Origin: REDI01 sp964586865
GTDB taxonomy: Bacteria; Myxococcota_A; UBA796; GCA-2862545
Direction of reading: 5' to 3'
DNA: 35,050 nucleotides
Assembly: GCA_964586865.1 (NCBI GenBank)
Contig: CAZPJM010000016.1
Coordinates: forward strand, 1-35,050
The translations under genes were made by a program, and so were the position numbers. Of this stretch, positions 7,621 through 15,596 are shown piece after piece (the stretch's first letter is position 1; every line of letters begins with the position of its first letter). A model generated the notes under the pieces. It had not been told where the DNA came from. It did not search any database and saw nothing but the letters and a program-made list of their open reading frames with translations.

Positions 7621-9879
7621 ATGCGCATGCTCCCGCGTCTGCTCCTGCTCTCCGGCCTGCTCGCCTGTACCGACGACCTCGACGGCGACGGCGTGCCCTC
7701 CGATCAGGACTGCCAGGACCGGGATGCGGCCCAGGCCCCGGGCCTGCCCGAGATCTGCGACGGGCTCGACAACGACTGCAATGGCGTGGTGGACGACGAC
7801 CCCACGGACGGCTCCACCTTCTACGCCGACGGCGACGGCGACGGGGCGGGCGGCGACGCCATCACCCTGGTGGCCTGCGACCGCCCCGAGGGCTTCACCG
7901 AGGAGCGCACCGACTGCGACGACACCGATCCCGCGGTCCGGCCCGGCGCGGTCGAGATCTGCAATGGCATCGACGACGACTGCGACGGCGCCACCGACCT
8001 GGACGACGACTCCGTGGATCGCTCCACCCAGGGCGTGCTCTACACCGACAGCGATGGCGACGGCTTCGGCGCGGGCGAGCCCCAGGGCACGGCCTGCGTG
8101 GCCGGACCGGGTCAGTCGCTCCGCGGCGGGGACTGCGACGACACCGACCCGGCGGTCAACCCCGACAGCCGCTGGACCCTGGACCGGGACAAGGACCTCT
8201 GGGGCGACACCGGCACCGCCGTCATCCAGTGCGAGGGGCCGCCGGGGTTCGTCCTCCGGGGGGGGGACTGCGACGACTTCGACGCCGCGGTGAACCCGGG
8301 GCGTCCCGAGCGGTGCAATGCGGTGGATGACGACTGCGATGGCCGCGTGGACGACGAGGACGACGACCTGGATCCGGCCTCGGCGAACCGGACCTGGGTC
8401 GACGGCGACGGGGACGGCTTCGGCGCGGACGGCAGCGACCTCCTGTTCTGCGTCGTCCCCGACGACCGGGTGCTCGACGGCGGAGACTGCGACGACACCA
8501 CCACCGACATCTCGCCCGGGCTCATCGAGATCTGCGGCGACGGGCTCGACCAGAACTGCAATGGGCACAGCGACGACTGCGGACTCACCGGGGTCCAGGA
8601 CGACGAGGACGCAGACGCCATCTTCTCCGGGAGACCCGGCACCACCGGACTGGGCTTCACCATCCACGCGGGCGACGCCGACGGAGACGGCGCCCAGGAC
8701 CTGATCCTGTCCGACCGTGAGGTGTACTGGTTCATCTACGGGGGGACCGTGCCGGTGAGCCAGGTCCGCCCCGAGACCGGGCCCGTGTGGACCCGGGCCA
8801 CCAGCGTCACCACGGCCGGTGCGGCCGACCTGGACGGGGACGGAGACGTGGAGATCCTGGAGCTCGCCCCCGAGTTCTCCAACCTCAAGTGGCTGCTCCA
8901 GGCCCTTCCGGGCGGCCCCCGGCCCACCGACGGCCTCGGCCCCGAACCTGTCGTCATCGAATCCTTCGACCGCCGCCCCGACCAGGCCTGGCCGCTCCCC
9001 GACCTCGGCGGGGATGGGCGCGCCGAGCTGGCGCTCTTCACGCGGTCCTTCACGGGCGGGGTCGTCACCGGCTCGGCCTGGGTGGTCGAGGGCGCCGCCG
9101 ACCTGACCGACATCACCATGCCCGAGACCCCCACCTTCACGACCGGCGACACCGGCGTCACCATCCTCTCCGCCCCCATCGCCGGCGACGCGGACGGCGA
9201 CGGCACCCTCGACCTGGCCGTGATGGGCTCCGCCTCCACCGACACCCGGAACCTCTACTGGTACGCCGGAGATGGTCTGGACCTGACCGGCGGGCTCACC
9301 CCGGCCGACGCCCAGGCCAAGTTCGCCACCACCTTCCGCGCCGAGGCCCTGATGACCGACCTGACCGGGGATGGCTACGACGACCTGGTGCTGGCCGACG
9401 CCTGGGTGGAGGTCGACGACCTCCGGAACGCCGGGCGGATCGAGATCATCCCCGGGAGCGCCGCCGGCCCCGAGGTCGACACCGATGGGGATGCGGTGGT
9501 CCTGGCGAGCCTCACGGGCCGTACGGAGGGGGACGCGGTGGGAAGGCACCTCGTGGCCCCGGGCGATCTGGACCTGGATGGGGTGGCCGATCTGGTCGTC
9601 CCCGTGGTCGGGGAGCAGCTGGGCACCCTCCCCCAGGCCGGCACCGTCCGCATCCTGCTCGGCGGGCCCGGGCTCTCCGGCACCCTGCGGCTGGCCGACC
9701 TGGCCGGCCCCATCCGCGGCACCCAGGACCGGAACCGGGTCGGCACCTCGGTCGCCGCCCTGGACATGGACGGGGACGGGTGGCCAGACCTGGCCGTCTC
9801 CGCACCTGGATGGCGATCCGGCCCGAGCGGCCTCTCCGGAGAGGGTCGGGTGCTGCTCTTCCTGGGGGGTGAGCTGTGA
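7621..9879 (+). CDS. MopE-motif / FG-GAP repeat lipoprotein, paralogue 1
   Basis: The 752-residue product starts MRMLPRLLLLSGLLAC, a lipoprotein signal with lipobox Cys16; the ATG at 7621 has GAGG 5 nt upstream. Residues about 17-322 hold five MopE-like metal-binding units of pattern DCDDxDPxxxPGxxEIC..DDDCDG, with unit 3 lacking its second half. Residues about 340-750 hold seven FG-GAP-like units (DxDGDGxxDL, often followed by a glycine-rich strand), the number expected for a seven-bladed beta-propeller. The family binds copper or calcium at these Asp-rich loops, and the protein should sit on the outer membrane. No enzyme motif is seen. The stop overlaps the next paralogue by 4 nt. Confidence 0.92.
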   Translation: MRMLPRLLLLSGLLACTDDLDGDGVPSDQDCQDRDAAQAPGLPEICDGLDNDCNGVVDDDPTDGSTFYADGDGDGAGGDAITLVACDRPEGFTEERTDCDDTDPAVRPGAVEICNGIDDDCDGATDLDDDSVDRSTQGVLYTDSDGDGFGAGEPQGTACVAGPGQSLRGGDCDDTDPAVNPDSRWTLDRDKDLWGDTGTAVIQCEGPPGFVLRGGDCDDFDAAVNPGRPERCNAVDDDCDGRVDDEDDDLDPASANRTWVDGDGDGFGADGSDLLFCVVPDDRVLDGGDCDDTTTDISPGLIEICGDGLDQNCNGHSDDCGLTGVQDDEDADAIFSGRPGTTGLGFTIHAGDADGDGAQDLILSDREVYWFIYGGTVPVSQVRPETGPVWTRATSVTTAGAADLDGDGDVEILELAPEFSNLKWLLQALPGGPRPTDGLGPEPVVIESFDRRPDQAWPLPDLGGDGRAELALFTRSFTGGVVTGSAWVVEGAADLTDITMPETPTFTTGDTGVTILSAPIAGDADGDGTLDLAVMGSASTDTRNLYWYAGDGLDLTGGLTPADAQAKFATTFRAEALMTDLTGDGYDDLVLADAWVEVDDLRNAGRIEIIPGSAAGPEVDTDGDAVVLASLTGRTEGDAVGRHLVAPGDLDLDGVADLVVPVVGEQLGTLPQAGTVRILLGGPGLSGTLRLADLAGPIRGTQDRNRVGTSVAALDMDGDGWPDLAVSAPGWRSGPSGLSGEGRVLLFLGGEL

Positions 9880-12140
9880 GGCGCCTTCTGATGGCCACCC
9901 TGCTGCTCTCGGGCTGTGGCGCCATGGCGGATGCCGATGGCGACGGCGCGAGCTGGGCGGTCGACTGCGACGACGAGGATCCGGACCGGGCCCCGGGGAT
10001 CCTCGAGCGGTGCGATGGCATCGACAACGACTGCGACGGAACGGTCGACGAGGATCCTTCGGATGGCACCGACTACTGGCTCGACGCCGATGGTGACGGC
10101 TTCGGGAGCGGTGCTCCGACGACGGCGTGCGAGGCCGCCGAGGGCCGGGTCACCCGGGGCGAGGACTGCGACGACACGGACCCGGCCGTCCATCCGGACG
10201 CCGTCGAGATCTGCAACCAGCGCGACGACGACTGCGACGGCCGGCGGGACCAGGCCGATCCCGATCTGGACACCTCCACGCTGGTGGACCGGTTCGAGGA
10301 CCACGACGGCGACGGCTGGGGCACCGGCGCCTCACGCGGCCAGGCCTGCGCGGTCGAGCCCGGGGAGGCTCCGCGGGACGGCGACTGCGACGATGCCGAT
10401 CCACGCGTCCACCCCGAGACCCGGTGGTGGGTCGATGCCGACCTGGACGGCTGGGGCGAGGACGGCACCGAGGTGGTCCAGTGCGAGCAGCCGGCCGGGA
10501 CCGCCCTGCGGGGCGGGGACTGCGAGGACGGCATCCCGGCGGTGAACCCGGGCGCCCCCGAGGGCTGCAACGGTGTGGACGACGACTGCGACGGGCTGCT
10601 CGACGGGGCCGACACCCTGGACCCCTCGGTGAGCCCGCTCTGGTTCCCCGACGACGACGAGGATGGCTTCGGAGACATCGCGCGCGCCCAGCCCTCCTGC
10701 GAGCCGGTGCCCGGCCGGATCGACCGGGGTGGCGACTGCGATGACACCGACCCCGACGTCAACCCCGACGCGGTCGAGATCTGCAGCGACGGCATCGACC
10801 AGACGTGCGACGGGCACGCCAACACCTGCGGCCTCGGCGGCCGCCAGATGGCGGGAGACGCCGGCGTCATCTGGGATCCACCGGAGGACGGCTGGCCCAG
10901 CGGTGCCGCCTTGCTCGCCGGCGACCTGGACGGAGACGGGCAGGCCGAGGTGATGGCCGGCGAAGCGGACCGGTATCTCCTGGTGGCCTGGAGCGACCGG
11001 GCGCTGCTGGACGGCCCCATGCCGGCTCGATCCTACCGGCTCGACGGCCTGCCCACGTCCTGGTCCAGGGCGGACGGGCTCGTCGGCGATGGCCGCGCGG
11101 ACTTCATCTACGCAGCCCGTCCCGGAGGGGCCTTCATCGGCCCCCCCCTGCACGTGATCCCGGGGCAGCTCCGCCCCGAGCCCGACCAGAACATGGTCGA
11201 GGAGGAGCTCGAAGAGGCCCGTATCTCCACCTTCCGCTTCCGAGAGGGCGTCTTCGACACGCTCGCGCCCACCCCCGATCTCGATGGTGACGGCTTCGAC
11301 GACGTCTTCGCCGGCAACACCGAGGTGCTCTCCGGCTCCGGGGCCGTCCAGGTGCTGTGGGGGGCGGGCGATCGCTTCTCGCTCCGCGTGTCGGGCACCG
11401 CCTGGCTGCTGGGCTCGCCCGGGAGGGCGCTCGGGACCGCCATGGCCACCGCCGATCTCGACGGAGACGGCAGTGTCGAGGTGGCCGTCGGCGCCCCGGG
11501 TGCCACCTCGGGCCCCGGGGCGGTCTACCTGATGCCGGCCCCTACAACGCGGTTCGAGGCCCCCATCTCCGTCGGCGAGGCCACCGCGGTGGTCCACGGC
11601 GACGGGAACGACGCCCTCGGCACCACCCTGGGTGTCGCCGATCTGAACGGGGACGGCTACGACGACCTGGCCGTCGGAGCCCCGGGCCACGGGCCCGACG
11701 ACGAGGGGCGCATCTGGATCCTGGAGGGCTCCGCCGCCGGGCTTCCCTCCGAGGCCGACGCCTCCTCCATCGCCTGGTGGTGGCTGACCGGGGACCGGGC
11801 CGCTGCCCGCCTGGGCGCCGAGGGCCTGCTCGACCCGGGCGATGTGGACAGCGACGGCCTCGACGACCTGGTGATCCTGGACCCGGGGGCCGCGGTGGAC
11901 GGGCTGGACGGGGCCGGGCGGGTCCTCGTCTTCCGAGGCGGCCCGGTCCGGCAGGGCAGCGTGGCCCTCGACACGGCCGACGCCGGCGTCTGGGGCACCA
12001 CCGAGAACGGCGGGCTCGGCACCGCGGCGGCATTCGCCGACATCGACGGCGACGGTTTCACCGACATGGCCCTCACCGAGCCCGGCCCCACCCTCTCCGA
12101 CCCCACCCGGATCCTGCTCTTCTTCGGGGGTCTGCCGTGA
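9876..12140 (+). CDS. MopE-motif / FG-GAP repeat lipoprotein, paralogue 2
   Basis: A 754-residue lipoprotein (MRRLLMATLLLSGC, lipobox Cys14). Its GTG start overlaps the previous stop by 4 nt; an ATG five codons later is an alternative. The layout matches its neighbours: five MopE-like units to about residue 320, with unit 3 again truncated (DCDDADPRVHPE then RWWVDADLDGWG), then seven FG-GAP-like units (for example VADLNGDGYDDLAVGAPGHG). Between propeller units 2 and 4 is an acidic insert (MVEEELEEARIS). The protein is expected at the outer membrane with calcium or metal in the Asp loops. It is clearly homologous to, but diverged from, paralogues 1 and 3, so the duplication is not recent. Confidence 0.92.
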   Translation: MRRLLMATLLLSGCGAMADADGDGASWAVDCDDEDPDRAPGILERCDGIDNDCDGTVDEDPSDGTDYWLDADGDGFGSGAPTTACEAAEGRVTRGEDCDDTDPAVHPDAVEICNQRDDDCDGRRDQADPDLDTSTLVDRFEDHDGDGWGTGASRGQACAVEPGEAPRDGDCDDADPRVHPETRWWVDADLDGWGEDGTEVVQCEQPAGTALRGGDCEDGIPAVNPGAPEGCNGVDDDCDGLLDGADTLDPSVSPLWFPDDDEDGFGDIARAQPSCEPVPGRIDRGGDCDDTDPDVNPDAVEICSDGIDQTCDGHANTCGLGGRQMAGDAGVIWDPPEDGWPSGAALLAGDLDGDGQAEVMAGEADRYLLVAWSDRALLDGPMPARSYRLDGLPTSWSRADGLVGDGRADFIYAARPGGAFIGPPLHVIPGQLRPEPDQNMVEEELEEARISTFRFREGVFDTLAPTPDLDGDGFDDVFAGNTEVLSGSGAVQVLWGAGDRFSLRVSGTAWLLGSPGRALGTAMATADLDGDGSVEVAVGAPGATSGPGAVYLMPAPTTRFEAPISVGEATAVVHGDGNDALGTTLGVADLNGDGYDDLAVGAPGHGPDDEGRIWILEGSAAGLPSEADASSIAWWWLTGDRAAARLGAEGLLDPGDVDSDGLDDLVILDPGAAVDGLDGAGRVLVFRGGPVRQGSVALDTADAGVWGTTENGGLGTAAAFADIDGDGFTDMALTEPGPTLSDPTRILLFFGGLP

Positions 12141-14461
12141 TCCGCCCGCTCATCCTCCTCCTGGTTCTCGCCGGCTGTGCTGCCGACGCCGATGGCGACG
12201 GCTACAGCGCCGATGTGGACTGCAACGACGGCGACCCCGCCGTGAACCCGGACGCCACCGAGGTCTGCGATGGTCGGGACAACGACTGCGACGGCACCAC
12301 CGACGTCGATGCCGAGGACGGCATCGAGGCCTTCGCCGATCTCGACGAGGACGGCTTCGGCGGCGCGCTGACGCTGGGGCGGGTGTGCGTGCTGCCGCGG
12401 GGCTTCGTCGAGATCGGCGGCGACTGCGACGACCTGGACGCGGCGGCCCACCCCGACGCCACCGAGATCTGCGACGGGCGCGACACGGACTGCGACGGGG
12501 CGGTGGACGATGCCGACGACAGCGTGGACCCGGCCAGCCACCGGACCTTCTTCGCCGATGAGGACGGCGACGGCTACGGGGTCGACGAGCCCACCGCCCG
12601 GGCCTGCGCCCCCCCGGACGGCTTCGCCACCCAGGCGGGCGACTGCGACGACGCCGATCCCGATCGCTCCCCCGCGACCCCGTGGTACGCCGACCTGGAT
12701 GGCGATGGCTTCGCCGGGATCCTCCCGGCCATCCTGTCCTGCACCCGCCCGACGGGCCTGAGCGCGGTGGCCCGGGACTGTGACGACCGGGACCGGACCA
12801 TCTTCCCCGGCGCCGTCGAGGTCTGCAATGGCGCCGACGACGACTGTGACGGCGCGGTGGACGACGAGGACCCGAGCGTCGACCCATCCACCTTCCAGAC
12901 CTTCTACCGCGACACCGACGGCGATGACTGGGGCGTCGAGGCCGAGACGGCGATGGCCTGCGCGCCCCCTGCCGGCTTCGCGGCGGGGCTCGGGGACTGC
13001 GCCCCCGACGACGCCGGCATCCACCCCGGAGCCACCGAGATCTGCGACGACGGCATCGACCAGGACTGCAACGGGACCGCCCGGGGCTGCGCCCTGGTGG
13101 GCGCCTACACCGAGGACGACGCGGACCATGTCTGGGAGGGCGACGCGGTGGACAGCCGCACCGGGGCCTTCCTCCTCACGCTGGACCACGACGGCGACGG
13201 GATCCAGGACGCCCTCGTGGCCGCCCCCCGGCGCGCGCCCGGCGTGGGACGGAACGGCCGGGTGCACCTCCGCTACGGCGGACCGGCGCCGGCGGACCGG
13301 GACGTCCCCGACGACCTGGACGCCTCGCTCCAGGGGGGCTTCGACGAGCGCCTCGGAGACGGCCTCTTCGACGCCGGCGACCTGAACGGCGACGGGCGGT
13401 CCGAGCTGCTGGTCCGGAGCGCCCTGGCCTTCGACGAGGGCGAGGTGTCCCTGTTCCCGGGGAGCGCCACGCGCCTGGCGGCCGACTGGACCTCCGACGA
13501 CGCGGTGCTCCGCCTGACCGGTGCACCCGGCGCCGCGCTCGGGACCTCGGCGCTGGCGGGCCACGACCTGGACGATGATGGCTACGAGGACCTGGCTCTG
13601 GGCGCCCCCGGGGCCTCCGCCGGCGACCTGGACGGCCAGGGTGCGGTGTACCTGCTGTACGGCGAGCCCGTTCTGGCGGAGCTCCCGGACAGCCTCGGCG
13701 CCCTCGATCGGATCCTCGGCGATGCTGCGGGGGACCGGTTCGGGCTGGCCCAGGCGGCCGGGGACGTGGACGGGGACGGCGCCCCCGACGTGGCCATCGG
13801 CGCTCCGGGCGTCGAGCTCGGCGGCCCCTGGTCGGGCGAGGACGGGCTCCTCCTGCTCTGGCGGGCCAGCGAGGCCGAGCTGGTGGGTACGACCCTCGCC
13901 TCGGAGGCCCCCGCGCAGCTCGAGGGCGATCAGGGCGAGCAGGTCGGCTCCTCGGTGCAGATCGGGGACCTGGACGGCGACGGCTACGAGGATCTGGTGG
14001 TGGGCTCCCCGGCCGCCGGGAGCCGTGCCGAGGGCCGGGTGGACGTGATCCCCGGCGCCCTCGACGGCCCGGACTTCTCGGTGGGGCCGGGCGACGCCGC
14101 CGCCTGGTCCGTGGAGGGCAGCGAGGACTTCGAGCAGTTCGGGGAGCTGGTGTGGCTCCCGGCCGATCTGGACCAGGACGGGGGGGTGGATCTGGTGCTG
14201 GGCTCCCCGACCCGCGACAGCGGCGGGGAGTTCGCCGTCGGCGAGGTCCTCATCTTCTACACCGGCCAGACCCGGGCGGGCGTGCTCTCGGGCGCGAACG
14301 CCGATGCGCGGATCCTGGGCGGCGCGCGCTTCCGCAGCCTGGGACAGAGCGTGGCGGCGGGGGATCTGGACGACAACGGGACCCAGGAGCTCCTCATCGG
14401 GGCACCGGGGAGCCGGGACGGCATCGGGCGGGTGCTGGTCTTCTCGATCCGCGGTCTCTAG
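12137..14461 (+). CDS. MopE-motif / FG-GAP repeat lipoprotein, paralogue 3
   Basis: A 774-residue lipoprotein starting at a GTG that overlaps the previous stop by 4 nt (MIRPLILLLVLAGC, lipobox Cys14). An in-frame open stretch upstream of this GTG lies inside paralogue 2 and is not part of the gene. There are five MopE-like units to about residue 318, with unit 3 lacking its second half and unit 5 altered to DCAPDDAGIHPG. Seven FG-GAP-like units follow, several with the full VGAPG-type ending (IGDLDGDGYEDLVVGSP). It is the last gene of the operon; a stem-loop follows at 14465-14481. Confidence 0.92.
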   Translation: MIRPLILLLVLAGCAADADGDGYSADVDCNDGDPAVNPDATEVCDGRDNDCDGTTDVDAEDGIEAFADLDEDGFGGALTLGRVCVLPRGFVEIGGDCDDLDAAAHPDATEICDGRDTDCDGAVDDADDSVDPASHRTFFADEDGDGYGVDEPTARACAPPDGFATQAGDCDDADPDRSPATPWYADLDGDGFAGILPAILSCTRPTGLSAVARDCDDRDRTIFPGAVEVCNGADDDCDGAVDDEDPSVDPSTFQTFYRDTDGDDWGVEAETAMACAPPAGFAAGLGDCAPDDAGIHPGATEICDDGIDQDCNGTARGCALVGAYTEDDADHVWEGDAVDSRTGAFLLTLDHDGDGIQDALVAAPRRAPGVGRNGRVHLRYGGPAPADRDVPDDLDASLQGGFDERLGDGLFDAGDLNGDGRSELLVRSALAFDEGEVSLFPGSATRLAADWTSDDAVLRLTGAPGAALGTSALAGHDLDDDGYEDLALGAPGASAGDLDGQGAVYLLYGEPVLAELPDSLGALDRILGDAAGDRFGLAQAAGDVDGDGAPDVAIGAPGVELGGPWSGEDGLLLLWRASEAELVGTTLASEAPAQLEGDQGEQVGSSVQIGDLDGDGYEDLVVGSPAAGSRAEGRVDVIPGALDGPDFSVGPGDAAAWSVEGSEDFEQFGELVWLPADLDQDGGVDLVLGSPTRDSGGEFAVGEVLIFYTGQTRAGVLSGANADARILGGARFRSLGQSVAAGDLDDNGTQELLIGAPGSRDGIGRVLVFSIRGL

Positions 14462-14464
14462 GCG

Positions 14465-14481
14465 CCCGGCGCCAGGCCGGG
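14465..14481. terminator. Stem-loop between convergent genes
   Basis: CCCGGC and GCCGGG (6 bp) with a 5-nt loop lie in the 23-nt gap between the stops of the lipoprotein operon and the convergent 14485-15519 gene. There is no T-run, but the position suits a shared terminator. Confidence 0.4.
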
Positions 14482-14484
14482 ACC

Positions 14485-15519
14485 TCAGTCCTCGGGGGGC
14501 CTGGGGGGCGGCGGGGGGCCACAGCGCGGGAAGGTCCGCTTCGCCTTCATCGTCGTGCCATCGGCGCGGGTGACGGTGGCGGTGCAGCCCTCGCGGGCGA
14601 TCTGGCGGTAGCGCCCGTCCCCCGCGAGCGAGACCACATCGCCGGCGGCGGACCAGGTCCCGACGATTGGCTCCACCTGATCCATCCGATCCACCGACAG
14701 CTTGCCGGCGTCCGGCCCGTCCTGGAGGCTCAAACGGGTGTCGTCGGGGAGGCTCCACACGGTCCAGGCCCAGCCGTCGTAGGACCGCTCGGCCGCGGTG
14801 CAGTCCGGGAGATGCCGGTAGCCCCGCACCACCCGCCCCGTGTCGTGGCGGAAGGCCACCGCGCAGCCGCCCACCTTGTGGACCTCGAAGGTGCTGGGAC
14901 CGAAGACCACCGTGAGCGGGAAGGCCTCGCCGGTCCAGGTCCCGCGGGGCCGGGTGAAGGCCCGCTTGCGGCCATGCCGCCAGGCGATGCCCTCGGGCAG
15001 GAAGGTGTAGAAGTCGCCGCCCGCGAGCTTCACCGTGGCGAAGCGCCAGGTGGGATCGGCATAGGCCAGATCGGCCTCCGGGCAGGCCGGCTCGGTGCGG
15101 GTCGCACCCAGGAGCGCCGGCGGATCCCAGACGACGGCCTGGCAGGGCGTGAGGGCCTGGACGTGATGGGGGCCCACCGTGCCGCCGTGGGCGGAGAGCT
15201 CGACGGGGGAGAGGGGCGCCTCCCCCAGGGTGGCCGTCCCCTCGCCGATGGTGAGCACCCGGCCGTCGGAGAGGGTCCAGGTGTTGCCGGGCCAAGCCAC
15301 CTGGGCCAGAGGGAGGACCTCGCCCGGGTCGGGCACCCCCTGGGCAGGCACGCTGGCCAGGAAGCGCTCCTTCGGGTTCATGGGTCGGTCGGTGTCGGCC
15401 GAAGCCGCCCCGTCCGGCGCACCGTCGGATGCCGGCCCGGCCGGGGCTGTCGCCCGGTCGGGCGTCGAGGGGGCGCTCCCGGTGCACGCCACCAGCGCGA
15501 GGATCGGCAGCAATCGCAT
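14485..15519 (-). CDS. Lipoprotein of unknown function
   Basis: A 344-residue product with lipoprotein signal MRLLPILALVAC (Cys12), then a Ser/Thr/Pro/Ala-rich linker to about residue 45, a beta-rich globular part with several cysteines, and a Pro-rich end (CGPPPPPRPPED). Tracts such as TWSAAGDVVSLAGDGRYRQI near the C-terminus look like a small beta-barrel or lipocalin-like repeat, but I do not recognise a family. The ATG at 15519 is the only start that gives a proper signal. It is convergent with the MopE-lipoprotein operon and lies downstream of the efflux operon on the same strand, with a hairpin between, so it probably has its own promoter. Confidence 0.75.
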   Translation of the reverse strand: MRLLPILALVACTGSAPSTPDRATAPAGPASDGAPDGAASADTDRPMNPKERFLASVPAQGVPDPGEVLPLAQVAWPGNTWTLSDGRVLTIGEGTATLGEAPLSPVELSAHGGTVGPHHVQALTPCQAVVWDPPALLGATRTEPACPEADLAYADPTWRFATVKLAGGDFYTFLPEGIAWRHGRKRAFTRPRGTWTGEAFPLTVVFGPSTFEVHKVGGCAVAFRHDTGRVVRGYRHLPDCTAAERSYDGWAWTVWSLPDDTRLSLQDGPDAGKLSVDRMDQVEPIVGTWSAAGDVVSLAGDGRYRQIAREGCTATVTRADGTTMKAKRTFPRCGPPPPPRPPED

Positions 15520-15564
15520 GGGGCCTGCGGCCGGGACAGCTAACGCTTCGCGACCCGTGATGGG

Positions 15565-15595
15565 CGGCCCGCAGCCTGGATGCCGAGGCGGGCCG
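15565..15595 (-). terminator. Terminator-like hairpin of the efflux operon
   Basis: CGGCCCGC (15565-15572) and GCGGGCCG (15588-15595) form a perfect 8-bp stem with a 15-nt loop. It begins one base after the RND-TolC stop on the minus strand. No U-tract follows. Confidence 0.45.
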
Positions 15596-15596
15596 G

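Noticed and set aside
7660..13100. MopE-motif DNA repeats as a possible CRISPR or satellite array
   Set aside because: The repeats are in frame, vary in length and sequence, and encode Asp/Cys motifs under selection; there are no uniform repeats and spacers.
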